Part shown: positions 25,913 through 34,744 of the stretch, one piece after another | Position numbering within the stretch: position 1 is the first letter of the stretch | Layout: each line of letters opens with the position of its first letter | NCBI GenBank assembly: GCA_017471025.1 | Contig: JAFUWX010000046.1 | Span: 1 to 51,751, forward strand | Length of the DNA stretch: 51,751 nt | From: Bacteroidales bacterium | GTDB lineage: Bacteria > Bacteroidota > Bacteroidia > Bacteroidales > UBA932 | Reading direction: 5' to 3' | Position numbers and translations under genes: made by a program | Notes under the pieces: model-generated | What the model was told of the DNA's origin: nothing | Seen by the model: only the letters and a program-made list of their open reading frames with translations | Databases searched by the model: none

Positions 25913-26945
25913 ACGGTTCGCGACCTGTTGTCTGCTCCTGGGAGCGCTGCTTTGCGGCTGCGCTCCCAAGGAGGAGACTCCATTCTTCCAGATGAGAGGT
26001 GTGGTGCTGGCCTGGGACGACGTGATCCATCCTGAAACCATTGACTGGATGAAGATCATGAAGGAAACGGGCATGAACACCATCAGCATCTGCGGTCACC
26101 GCTACGATGACGAAGAATACGCGCAGATGAAGCAGAAATGGATCGACGCGGGCTTCGATTTCGAATATGAGGAGCACGCCATGTCCTTCCTGCTTCCCCG
26201 AGACCTGTTCGCCACCCATCCGGAGTACTTCCGTATGGATGAGAACGGCGAGCGGAAAGCCGACGGCAACGGATGTCCTTCCTGTCAGGAAGGCCTTGAG
26301 GTGATGATGAGCAACGTGGAAGGCTTCGCCAAGACGCACATGCCTTCCAACCATCGCTATTACACCTGGCTTTTCGACGGCGGCGACATCTGCCATTGTC
26401 CCTCATGCAAGGACCTTTCCGCTTCCGACCAGGGTCTGATCTTCGAGAACCATATCATCAAAGCCCTTCGTGCCTTCGACCCTGAGGCGAAACTCGCGCA
26501 TCTGGCCTATCATACCACGACGCCGGCCCCGACGAAGGTCAAGCCCGAGGAAGGCATCTTCCTGGAGTTCGCCCCCTTCTACCGCAGCTGGGCCGAACCG
26601 CTTTCCAAGCGGGATGCGATACGCCCCGGACTGCCTTTCGGATGGACGCACGGCGACTATCTGGACATGCTGAAGGCCAATTTGGAATGGTTCGGCACCG
26701 AGGACTCCCAGGTGCTGGAATACTGGATGGACGTTTCTCTGGTGAGCGACTGGAAAAAGCCCCAGAAGGAACTTACCTTCCACAAGGATGTTTTCGAGGA
26801 CGACCTCAAGACGTATGCCTCCCTGGGCATCAAGAACATCACCGGCTACGGCGTGTGGATCGACGACTACTACACCAAGACCTTCGGCTTCCCCGAGTGG
26901 GTCTATGACTACGGCCGCGGCCTGAGAGATTTCAAAAACGAATAA
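25902..26945 (+). CDS. DUF4838-like lipoprotein, type 1 (unit 1), putative glycosidase-like TIM barrel
   Basis: This is a 347-residue lipoprotein; the start at 25902 gives MQIKRFATCCLLLGALLCGC with lipid cysteine 20. The whole mature protein looks like one alpha/beta barrel beginning MRGVVLAWDD and IDWMKIMKETGMNTISI. Blocks shared by all four paralogues here are E91-H92, LLPRD, HPEYFRMD, NGCPS, the cysteine cluster C164-x-C166-x2-C169, LAHLAY, FLEFAP with E222, and LEYWMD with E273 and D277. Similar blocks occur in DUF4838 proteins, which are linked to the glycoside hydrolase superfamily but have no assigned activity. It is the best candidate for ligand processing in this unit. It is closest to the gene at 36153. 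Confidence 0.75.
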   Translation: MQIKRFATCCLLLGALLCGCAPKEETPFFQMRGVVLAWDDVIHPETIDWMKIMKETGMNTISICGHRYDDEEYAQMKQKWIDAGFDFEYEEHAMSFLLPRDLFATHPEYFRMDENGERKADGNGCPSCQEGLEVMMSNVEGFAKTHMPSNHRYYTWLFDGGDICHCPSCKDLSASDQGLIFENHIIKALRAFDPEAKLAHLAYHTTTPAPTKVKPEEGIFLEFAPFYRSWAEPLSKRDAIRPGLPFGWTHGDYLDMLKANLEWFGTEDSQVLEYWMDVSLVSDWKKPQKELTFHKDVFEDDLKTYASLGIKNITGYGVWIDDYYTKTFGFPEWVYDYGRGLRDFKNE

Positions 26946-28126
26946 TGAGCAAAAGATTTATATCGGCGACCCTCCTGGTGCTGCTGTTTGGCGGCACCGG
27001 GGCGGTTTCCTGTGAGAAAAGAAATGAGACATCCGCACTGGATGCCTGGGAAAAGATGTTCGACGAACCTTCCGCCGAACCGGCATCGGAAGACCCGTCA
27101 AGCGACAGTTCTGCAGACCCTTCTGAAGATGAACCGTCAAAAGATCCTGACGAAGACCGCTGGTTCAAGACCCGCGGCATCGTGGCAGGGTGGAGCGACA
27201 TCTATGCCCCCGGTAATGAATATGCCATTGATTATCTCAAAATAGCTAAGGATCACCACCTCAACACTTTCAGCGTGTACAATGCCGACAGGAACTCCAA
27301 AGCCTGGAAAGACTATATGACAGAGGCCTCGCTGATCGGTGTGCGGTTCGAGTTTCAGGAGCATATGATGTCTTTCCTGCTGCCCCGCAGCCTGTATGAC
27401 ACGCATCCGGAGTACTTCCGGATGGACAAGAGCGGCAAGCGGGTCAAAGACGCCAACGGCTGCCCTTCCTCCGAGGGGGCACTGAAGGAAGTTTACAATA
27501 ACGCCAAACGCCTGGGCGCCAGCTATATGCCCACGAACCACCGCTTCTATTTCTGGCTGGACGACGGCGGAGACGTATGCTATTGCGACAAATGCAACGG
27601 CCTTTCGGCTTCCGACCAGGCCCTGATGTTCGAAAACAAGATCATCGAGGCGCTCAAGGAACTGGATCCCGACGCCATGCTGGCGCATCTGGCCTACAAC
27701 AATACCACGAACGCCCCGAAAAACGTGAAGCCGGCGAAGGATATCTTCCTGGAGTTCGCCCCGTTCCACCGGACCTGGGCGAACGCCCTGTCCGAAACTT
27801 GGGCGGAAGGCAACAGCGGCTGGACGCACGCCAAATATCTCAGGGCCTTGCAGGAAAACCTGAAAGTATTCCCCGTGGAAACCGCCCAGGTACTCGAATA
27901 CTGGATGGACGACTCCCTGTTCAGCGGATGGAAACCTTCCAACCTGAAGGAAGTTCCCTGGAGCCAGAAAATATTCCTGGATGACCTGAAGACCTACGCC
28001 AAATACGGCATCCAACATATTACCTGCTACTGCGCCTATGTCGGTCCGGACTACAACAAGAAGTTCGGATTCCCGCAGTTCCTCATCGACTATGCCGACG
28101 GGTTGTACGACTTTGTCAAGGAGTAA
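26945..28126 (+). CDS. DUF4838-like lipoprotein, type 2 (unit 1)
   Basis: This is a 393-residue lipoprotein (GAVSCEK, cysteine 23) with an acidic Ser/Pro/Glu/Asp linker to about residue 72, then the same barrel as its neighbour: TRGIVAGWSD, FEFQEHMMSFLLPR, HPEYFRMD, NGCPSS, C212-x-C214-x2-C217, LAHLAY, FLEFAP and LEYWMDDSLFSGW. The start codon overlaps the previous stop (TAATG), and its own stop overlaps the start of the second sigma gene in the same way. The linker and the SLFSGW segment also occur in the gene at 37202, so types 1 and 2 diverged before the whole unit was duplicated. It is probably surface exposed. The activity is not known. Confidence 0.75.
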   Translation: MSKRFISATLLVLLFGGTGAVSCEKRNETSALDAWEKMFDEPSAEPASEDPSSDSSADPSEDEPSKDPDEDRWFKTRGIVAGWSDIYAPGNEYAIDYLKIAKDHHLNTFSVYNADRNSKAWKDYMTEASLIGVRFEFQEHMMSFLLPRSLYDTHPEYFRMDKSGKRVKDANGCPSSEGALKEVYNNAKRLGASYMPTNHRFYFWLDDGGDVCYCDKCNGLSASDQALMFENKIIEALKELDPDAMLAHLAYNNTTNAPKNVKPAKDIFLEFAPFHRTWANALSETWAEGNSGWTHAKYLRALQENLKVFPVETAQVLEYWMDDSLFSGWKPSNLKEVPWSQKIFLDDLKTYAKYGIQHITCYCAYVGPDYNKKFGFPQFLIDYADGLYDFVKE

Positions 28127-28656
28127 TGGTCCGGCTGGACAGAAATACGTTTGAATCACTATATTATCGTTACGGGCAGCGGCTTTCAGCCTATGCCCGT
28201 AAATTTCTTGGTGACGGCCGCAGCGCCGAAGACGCCATCCATGACGTGTTCGTCCGCTTCTGGGAAAAATACCAGGGCAAGACGTCCGAATCGTGGGTGC
28301 CGGTGCTCTTTTCCATGGTCCGCAACCGCTGCATCGATTCGCTGCGGCACCTCGCCCTGAAACGCTCCCTGACAACCCCTGGCGTCTCCATGGGCCGGAA
28401 TGAGGAAATCCTGTTCAACCAGACCCTGTCCTGCGGCGCCGCCGACGACTCCCTGCTGCTCGACGAAATGGACCGCCGGATCAAAGCCGTGGCGGATTCG
28501 CTCACGCCGCGGTGCCGGCAGATTTTCGACATGAGCCGCGTCGAGGGGATGAAGAACAGCGAAATCGCCGCGCGGCTGGGTATCTCCGAAAAAGCCGTGG
28601 AAAAAAACATCACCGTCGCGCTGCGCGTTTTCCGGGAAAATTTATTAGAAAAATAG
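28126..28656 (+). CDS. ECF-type RNA polymerase sigma factor (unit 2)
   Basis: This is a 176-residue ECF sigma factor with region 2 (AEDAIHDVFVRFWEKY) and region 4 (LTPRCRQIFDMSRVEGMKNSEIAARLGISEKAVEKNITVA). It is the paralogue of the sigma gene at 17794, clearly diverged in the linker between the two regions. The start overlaps the stop of the preceding DUF4838-like gene as TAATG, so translation is probably coupled and its supply depends on transcription of unit 1. The stop codon TAG is embedded in the candidate fecR promoter motif. No separate upstream promoter was found. Confidence 0.93.
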   Translation: MVRLDRNTFESLYYRYGQRLSAYARKFLGDGRSAEDAIHDVFVRFWEKYQGKTSESWVPVLFSMVRNRCIDSLRHLALKRSLTTPGVSMGRNEEILFNQTLSCGAADDSLLLDEMDRRIKAVADSLTPRCRQIFDMSRVEGMKNSEIAARLGISEKAVEKNITVALRVFRENLLEK

Positions 28657-28684
28657 TAGGGTAAAACCAGGTTCATCCGTTATA
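28656..28684 (+). promoter_or_regulatory. Candidate ECF-sigma promoter before fecR (unit 2)
   Basis: GTAGGGTA (28656-28663), 14 bases, then CGTTATA (28678-28684), ending 17 bases before the first fecR ATG. Elements and spacing match those at 18338-18366, while the 14-base spacer has diverged, which suggests that the two elements are what is conserved. It is the likely target of one or both sigma factors. Confidence 0.55.
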
Positions 28685-28701
28685 CTTTCAGTTCAAAGAG
28701 C

Positions 28702-29670
28702 ATGACGATGGACCGAATCAAGAAAATATGCCTGGAATTCTTCGCCGGAGACACCGACGACCGCCGGGCGGCTGAAATACAGGAATTCCTGTCCGAGAGC
28801 CCTTCCAACCGGGCCCTCTATGAAACCTGGGAGAACGAATGGTATGCCCGTGAAGTACCGTCGTTCTCCCAAGTCAATTCTTTTGCCCGGATCAAAGCGG
28901 ATATCCGTTCCCGCAAAGTCGCCCGTGCCTGGCGATGGGCGGCGGTGGCCGCATGCGCGGCGATCGTGGTCATCTCCACGGTCCTGCTCGTCCCCGGGCG
29001 CAAACCTTCCCAAAAGGTGGAGGAAATGCTGTGCATCGTGGAGACCGGCTGCCGGGAAAAGACCAAGGTCGTCCTCCCGGACAGCACCCAGGTATGGCTC
29101 AACGCCTTCTCCAGGATATCCTACAACAAGGATTTCCTCTCCGGCGACAGGATCGTCAGCCTGGAGGGGGAAGCCTATTTCGACGTCAAGAAGCTCCCCG
29201 GCCGGAAATTCACCGTCAACCTGGACGGAAGCCATGTCAATGTCCTGGGCACCAAATTCAACGTCTCCGCCTACCGGGGCGAGCATCTCTGCGAAGTGGC
29301 CCTGCTGGAGGGCAGTGTGGAATTCACCACGCCGGGTACCCAGGTGGAAATGATTCCCGGAGAAATCCTCCGGATGGATACGGCCAAGGGAGAAATGGAA
29401 AAAATCAAAGGGAACGCTTCCAAAGACATCAGCTGGATGGATAACAAGCTGGACTACGACAGGATCACCCTGGACCGGCTCCTCCGCCGGCTGTCTTCCC
29501 TGTATGGCGTCAAGATAGATTATACCCCCGGCAAGAATCCGGGCGCCACCTTCGGCGTCATCCTCAACCTGGAGGAAAGCCTGAGCGGCATCCTGGACGG
29601 CCTGACCCTGATCCGTCCGGTGAAGTGGACGGTCAGCCCGGATGGAACCTATTGTGTCACAGAATATTAA
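28702..29670 (+). CDS. FecR-family anti-sigma factor (unit 2)
   Basis: This is a 322-residue membrane anti-sigma factor; a start at 28708 is also possible. The cytoplasmic N-terminus (IKKICLEFFAGDTDDRRAAE) is followed by a membrane helix near residues 78-96 (AAVAACAAIVVISTVLLVPG). The FecR domain has TKVVLPDSTQVWLNAFSRIS, GEAYFDVKKLPGRKFTV and VLGTKFNVSAYRG, and the C-terminal DUF4974 part has LDRLLRRLSSLYGVKIDY. It precedes the STN-type SusC by 17 bases. It is similar in layout to 18394, with the periplasmic half better conserved than the N-terminus. Confidence 0.94.
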   Translation: MTMDRIKKICLEFFAGDTDDRRAAEIQEFLSESPSNRALYETWENEWYAREVPSFSQVNSFARIKADIRSRKVARAWRWAAVAACAAIVVISTVLLVPGRKPSQKVEEMLCIVETGCREKTKVVLPDSTQVWLNAFSRISYNKDFLSGDRIVSLEGEAYFDVKKLPGRKFTVNLDGSHVNVLGTKFNVSAYRGEHLCEVALLEGSVEFTTPGTQVEMIPGEILRMDTAKGEMEKIKGNASKDISWMDNKLDYDRITLDRLLRRLSSLYGVKIDYTPGKNPGATFGVILNLEESLSGILDGLTLIRPVKWTVSPDGTYCVTEY

Positions 29671-29687
29671 CTAAACATAACCCAAGT

Positions 29688-32600
29688 ATGACCCGACTAA
29701 GAACCTTACGTGTCTTCCTGAGTGCAGTCCTGCTCCTTGCGGGCCTGAGCCTGGGTGCCCAGACGGTTACCCAGACGTTCAGGAACGCTTCGCTCGTCGA
29801 TGTGCTCAAGGAAATCGAGAGTCAGACCGGATATTCTTTCCTCTTCGATTCCGGCGACCTCCGCAGCGCTCCCGCCGTGAGCGCCACGTTCAACGACACC
29901 CCGCTCCCACAGGTGTTGTCCACGGTAATCAAACCGCCTTTCAGCTATGAGATGAAGGGCAAGATTGTGGCCGTTACCCGCAAAGCACCCCAGAAAACGT
30001 CCCCGCAGCCGGCGCCCAAGCCCCAAAAGACAGAGGTCAGCGGCACGGTGACGGATAAAGCCGGCGAGCCCGTCATCGGTGCGGTCGTGTGGATCCGGGG
30101 GACGCAGATTTCCTCCATTACCGACGTGGGCGGTGCGTATTCCCTGTCCTTCACCGAAGACTACGGCACGGTGTCCGTTTCCGCGATGGGATACCAGCCC
30201 TATTCCTTCGAGGTGCAGAAAGGCAGGCAGAGCATCGATATCGTCCTCGAAGACGATGTCAATGTGCTGGACGAAGTGGTCGTCGTGGGTATGAACAACC
30301 GCCAGACCAAGCGGGCCATCACCGGCGCCATCTCCACCATCCAGACCAAGGAACTGGTACAGAGCCCGGTAGCGAATATCTCCAATGCCCTCGCCGGCAA
30401 GCTGCCCGGCCTGATGACGGTGCAGTATTCGGGCGAGCCGGGCGCCGACGCCGCGACCTTGTACATCCGAGGCCTGGGCACCTATGGCAGCAGCGCCCCG
30501 CTGGTCGTTATCGACGGTCTGCCCCGAAACAAGGCCGACCTGGACATGATAGACCCCAATGAGGTCGAGTCCATCACGATCCTGAAAGATGCCGCGTCAT
30601 CCTCCCTGTACGGTATCCAGGGCGCCAACGGCGTCGTGGTCGTGTCCACCCGCCGCGGTGGCGGAGACGAGCAGCCGCGCATCTCCGTGAACATCCAGCA
30701 GGCCCTCCAGCAGCCGATCCGGCTCCCGCAGATCATGTCTTCCTACGACCAGGCCCTGTATAACCGGGCGCTGGACTTCAACAACGGCCAACCGCTGACC
30801 TACAGCGACGAAGTGATCGAGGCCCTGCGCACCGGCTCGGACCCGTATATGTATCCGAGCACGAACTGGTTCGACGTGGTGCTGAAGAAGCATTCCTGGC
30901 AGCAGCAGTACAATGTGAACGTGTCCGGCTCTACCGGTAAACGCTTCAAGGTCAATTACTTCATATCGGGAAGTTATGTCCGCCAAGGTACGCTGCTCAA
31001 TCATGAGGATGTCTTCGAATCCAACTACGGCGTGAAGGCCAAATACGACCGCGTCAACTTCCGCTCCAACCTCGACGTCCAGATCACCAAGCGGATGAAC
31101 GTCCGGATCGACCTGGCGGCCCGCCTGGAAACCCGGGTAGGCCCCAGCCAGAGTTTCTCTTATATCTTCGGGCAGATCACCAACCGCCTTCCGGCCTCGC
31201 AGGCCGTCTTCAACCCGGACGGCTCCCTGGCTGCCGGCTCCGGTCTGGTGAACCCGTCCCACCCGGGCAACCCCTACGGCGTCCTGACGCATAGCGGTTA
31301 CTATAACAACGGCTCCAATGTCCTCTACGGCACGGTCTCGGCCAAATACGACCTCGACTTCATCACCAAGGGCCTGTATATCCAGGGCTTCTACAGCTTT
31401 GAGAATACGGCGAACCTCAACCGCTACTGGTCCCAGGAATTCGAGCAGAAATGGTACCGCGGCCTCGACGAGAAAGGGGAGCCCGTCTATCAGGACTACA
31501 CCACCGAGGGCCGTCTGGCGGCCAGCACGGGGACTTACGTCGAGCGGTATTCCTACTATGATGTCCGGCTCAACTACGACAGGACCTTCGGCGAGCATCA
31601 GGTCTATGCCCAGGCGCTCGCGAACCGCACCCTGAAGAACATCCAGAATTCGGAGTATATGTATGCCTATCAGGGCATCAGTGCCCGGGCCACCTACAAT
31701 TACGCCAAGCGCTATTTCGCCGAATTCAACCTCGGTTACAACGGTTCCGAGAACTTCCCTCCCGGAAGGCGCTACGGCCTCTTCCCCTCCTTCTCGGCGG
31801 GATGGGTCATCAGCGATGAACCCTGGCTGCACATGCCCGACTGGGTGAAAATCCTGAAGCTGCGCGGTTCCTACGGAACGGTCGGCAACGACCAGATCGG
31901 CGGCGCCCGCTTCCTGTATATTTCCGATTACGGCCCCGGCGGCGGCATGGGATATATGTACAGCGCCGGCTATTATTTCGGCAAGACGACGAGCGGCACC
32001 AATTCCGCGGGCGGATACAATGAAACCCGCGTCGGCAACGAATTCGTGACCTGGGAAGTGGCGCACAAGATGAATGTCGGCTTCGACCTGTCCCTGTTCA
32101 AGGGCAACATGCTCAACTTCACCGTGGACTATTTCCGGGAAATGCGCAACAACATCCTTACCGAAGCGGCCAGTGTGCCCGAGTATGTGGGTATCGAGAA
32201 CATCGCCCCGCGTAACTCCGGTAGGGTGTTCAACCACGGTTTCGAGTTCGAGCTCCGCTTCCAGAAGCAGCTCAGCCGGGATTTCTCCATGTTCGCCAAC
32301 CTCCAGGGCACCTGGGCCAAGAACAAGGTCCTGGAGAATGACCAGCCCACCCCGAAGTTCGACTATCAGGACCTTCGCGGCTATGAGATCGGCTATGAAC
32401 TGGGATACCACGCCCTGGGCCTCTTCCAGAGCCAGGAGGAAATCGACAACAGCCCTACCCAGAACCTGGGTACCGCCCTCATCCCCGGCGATATCAAATA
32501 CTGGGATGCCAACGGCGACGGCAACATCGATTCCAACGACCGCATCCCCATCAAGTGCTTCTCCGTGCCTGTCTTCACCGGCGGCCTTTCCCTGGGGGTC

Positions 32601-33011
32601 AACTGGAGGAATTTCGACTTCAGCATGATGCTCAGCGGAGCGCTCGGCAGCACCGCCCGTCTATGGGTGTATGAATCCAGTATCATCAACCTCAAACGCT
32701 GGACGCCTTCCAACACGGCAGCCATCCTGCCCGTGGCGCACAACTCGTCGAACAACAACATGCTCAACGACTTCAACCTCATGAAGACGGATTATCTGAA
32801 GCTCCGCAACGTGGAAATCGGTTACCGGGTGCCCGCCAAGTGGCTGCGCAAGATCAACATCGACGCGGTGCGTATCTACATCAATGCCCAGAATGTCGCG
32901 ATTTGGGATACCATGTGGCTGAAGGACAGAGACCCCGAGGCCGCGGGAACGGGAACCCTCCCGTATCCGCTCCAGCGGGTGATCAACATGGGTGTACGCG
33001 TGGACCTTTAA
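29688..33011 (+). CDS. SusC-like TonB-dependent transducer with STN domain (unit 2)
   Basis: This is a 1107-residue outer-membrane importer. The start at 29688 gives the signal peptide MTRLRTLRVFLSAVLLLAG; earlier starts lie inside fecR. Domain order is STN (about 30-100, LVDVLKEIESQTGYSFLF), carboxypeptidase-regulatory-like (EVSGTVTDKAGEPVIGAVVW), plug (VVVVGMNNRQTKRAITGAIS; SSLYGIQGANGVVVVSTRRG), and a barrel ending GVRVDL. Plug and barrel are strongly conserved with 19370, whereas the segment between STN and plug differs in length and content. Many plug residues are identical, so the ligands are likely related. The cargo is unknown. Confidence 0.96.
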   Translation: MTRLRTLRVFLSAVLLLAGLSLGAQTVTQTFRNASLVDVLKEIESQTGYSFLFDSGDLRSAPAVSATFNDTPLPQVLSTVIKPPFSYEMKGKIVAVTRKAPQKTSPQPAPKPQKTEVSGTVTDKAGEPVIGAVVWIRGTQISSITDVGGAYSLSFTEDYGTVSVSAMGYQPYSFEVQKGRQSIDIVLEDDVNVLDEVVVVGMNNRQTKRAITGAISTIQTKELVQSPVANISNALAGKLPGLMTVQYSGEPGADAATLYIRGLGTYGSSAPLVVIDGLPRNKADLDMIDPNEVESITILKDAASSSLYGIQGANGVVVVSTRRGGGDEQPRISVNIQQALQQPIRLPQIMSSYDQALYNRALDFNNGQPLTYSDEVIEALRTGSDPYMYPSTNWFDVVLKKHSWQQQYNVNVSGSTGKRFKVNYFISGSYVRQGTLLNHEDVFESNYGVKAKYDRVNFRSNLDVQITKRMNVRIDLAARLETRVGPSQSFSYIFGQITNRLPASQAVFNPDGSLAAGSGLVNPSHPGNPYGVLTHSGYYNNGSNVLYGTVSAKYDLDFITKGLYIQGFYSFENTANLNRYWSQEFEQKWYRGLDEKGEPVYQDYTTEGRLAASTGTYVERYSYYDVRLNYDRTFGEHQVYAQALANRTLKNIQNSEYMYAYQGISARATYNYAKRYFAEFNLGYNGSENFPPGRRYGLFPSFSAGWVISDEPWLHMPDWVKILKLRGSYGTVGNDQIGGARFLYISDYGPGGGMGYMYSAGYYFGKTTSGTNSAGGYNETRVGNEFVTWEVAHKMNVGFDLSLFKGNMLNFTVDYFREMRNNILTEAASVPEYVGIENIAPRNSGRVFNHGFEFELRFQKQLSRDFSMFANLQGTWAKNKVLENDQPTPKFDYQDLRGYEIGYELGYHALGLFQSQEEIDNSPTQNLGTALIPGDIKYWDANGDGNIDSNDRIPIKCFSVPVFTGGLSLGVNWRNFDFSMMLSGALGSTARLWVYESSIINLKRWTPSNTAAILPVAHNSSNNNMLNDFNLMKTDYLKLRNVEIGYRVPAKWLRKINIDAVRIYINAQNVAIWDTMWLKDRDPEAAGTGTLPYPLQRVINMGVRVDL

Positions 33012-33024
33012 ACAGATGACGACC

Positions 33025-34725
33025 ATGAAAAGAATATACACAGCAATTGCTATCATCGCCCTGGCGGCGGGGCTGGTCTCCTGCAAGGACTATTTGGACC
33101 GGGCCCCGGGCGACAACCTCACCAAGGAGGAGCTCTTCTCGAACATCGAGACCGCGGAGAAATACCTCAACAACGCCTACATCTTCCTGCCCGACTACCA
33201 GTACCCGACGGAAGACCTTTCGGGGCGCTACAAGCTGGGCGACTGCACCGATGAAGGCGGTTTCCAGCAGGGGTATGACTACCAGGCCTGCCCCTTCGAC
33301 ATCAACATCGGCAGCTGGAGCCCCAACCGGATGCCCATGGAGCGCAACTGGCGCGACTATTACGGATGTATCCGCCGCTGCAACAAGCTGATCGAGAACT
33401 TCGACCTCGTCCCGGAAGAGATTTCCAACGGCGCCCCTACGCACAGAAGGGAGCGGATGCTCGGCGAGGCCTATGCCTTGAGAGGCTACCATTACTGGCT
33501 GCTGTTCAAGCAGTGGGGCGGCGTGCCGATCATCACGTCCGTGCTCGACCCGGGCAACGTGGAGTCCACCCAGGGCATCCGCAGGGCCACGGCCGAAGAA
33601 ACGCTGAATCAGGTACTTGACGATATGGAAGAGGCCAAGAGGCACCTTCCGGAAAAGCTCACCGACGGCGAGTTCGGCCGCTTTACCCGGCTCGTCTGTA
33701 CCATCGTCCAGTCCCAGGTCAAGCTCTATTGGGCCAGTCCTTTCTGGAACCCGGAGAATGACATGGACCGCTGGGAGGATGCCGCCGATTATTGCCGGAT
33801 CGCCTACAAGCAGGCCCTCGAAGAAGGCCATACCCTGGCCCTGGCGTATGGCGACCTGTTCAACAAGGTCACGTCCGCCCAGGAATCCGAGGTGATCTGG
33901 GTGAAGAACTCCGAGCACATGGAATGCCACTGGTGGGATGTCTATGCCCTGCCGCTGGGCTACGGCGCCTTCAATGTCGATGGCCCCCTGCAGGAATTCG
34001 TGGACAGCTTCGAAATGCAGGCCTCCGGCGAAATCCCCGTCCTGGGTTATACGGCCGACAACAAACAGATTATCAATCCTTTGGCGACGGACTACGATCC
34101 CCTCAAGCCTTGGGACGGCCGCGAAGAGCGCTTCTACTGCGTCATCCTCACCCACGGGATGGAACTTCAGGGAAGGGCGATAGACATTTCCGAAAACGGC
34201 AAGGACAACCTCAATTACGGCCCCGTCACGCGCACCAACTATTTCAACAAGAAATACGTGGAGCTCAACCATAACCTCTATACCGATGCGGGCGAGACCT
34301 ACCGGCGCTTCGCCATCATGCGTACGGCTGAGCTGTATCTCAATTATGCCGAGGCGCTCAACGAAACGGAGGGACCCACGGAGCGTGTCTATGAGCTGGT
34401 CAACAGCATCCGCCGCCGGGCCAAGGTCAAGGAACTGCCCGCCGGGCTGGACCAGGACCAGATGCGCGAGCGGATCCGCCATGAGCGCAAGATCGAGCTC
34501 TGCTTCGAGAACCACCGTTTCTGGGATGTCCGGCGCTGGAAAATCGCCGAAAAGGTGGATGTGGGCAAGGTCCATAAGGTCCATATCGACGCCGACGGCA
34601 ATATTTCCTATCCTGTGTTCCAGAACCGCGTGTTCGACCCGGTGAAGAGCTACCTCTTCCCGATTCCCCAGGGGGAAATCGACAAGAACCGCCTGCTGGA
34701 GCAGAATCCGGGCTGGAATCAATAA
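33025..34725 (+). CDS. SusD-like surface lipoprotein (unit 2)
   Basis: This is the ligand-binding lipoprotein partner of the SusC at 29688. The start at 33025 gives MKRIYTAIAIIALAAGLVSC with lipid cysteine 20; an ATG at 33016 is an alternative. The mature N-terminus KDYLDRAPGDNLTKEELF matches the unit 1 SusD closely, and the whole length aligns by eye without large gaps (RMPMERNW, LLFKQWGGVPIIT, WASPFWNPEND, RHERKIELCFENHRFWDVRR, LFPIPQGEIDKN). Blocks likely to line the binding site, such as NSEHMEC-WWD, are kept in both copies. It is followed by the Ig/DOMON lipoprotein gene after 19 bases. Confidence 0.94.
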   Translation: MKRIYTAIAIIALAAGLVSCKDYLDRAPGDNLTKEELFSNIETAEKYLNNAYIFLPDYQYPTEDLSGRYKLGDCTDEGGFQQGYDYQACPFDINIGSWSPNRMPMERNWRDYYGCIRRCNKLIENFDLVPEEISNGAPTHRRERMLGEAYALRGYHYWLLFKQWGGVPIITSVLDPGNVESTQGIRRATAEETLNQVLDDMEEAKRHLPEKLTDGEFGRFTRLVCTIVQSQVKLYWASPFWNPENDMDRWEDAADYCRIAYKQALEEGHTLALAYGDLFNKVTSAQESEVIWVKNSEHMECHWWDVYALPLGYGAFNVDGPLQEFVDSFEMQASGEIPVLGYTADNKQIINPLATDYDPLKPWDGREERFYCVILTHGMELQGRAIDISENGKDNLNYGPVTRTNYFNKKYVELNHNLYTDAGETYRRFAIMRTAELYLNYAEALNETEGPTERVYELVNSIRRRAKVKELPAGLDQDQMRERIRHERKIELCFENHRFWDVRRWKIAEKVDVGKVHKVHIDADGNISYPVFQNRVFDPVKSYLFPIPQGEIDKNRLLEQNPGWNQ

Positions 34726-34744
34726 CAATAAAACAATAACCGTT

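Larger units (their letters stand above)
17794..28126 (+). repeat. Tandem duplicated uptake unit, copy 1
   Basis: Seven genes in the order ECF sigma, FecR, SusC(STN), SusD, Ig/DOMON lipoprotein, DUF4838-like type 1, DUF4838-like type 2. The adjacent block 28126-38329 has the same seven genes in the same order and spacing. Similarity is obvious at protein level in every pair, highest in SusC and SusD. This is therefore an old tandem segmental duplication of about 10.3 kb. Confidence 0.9.
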
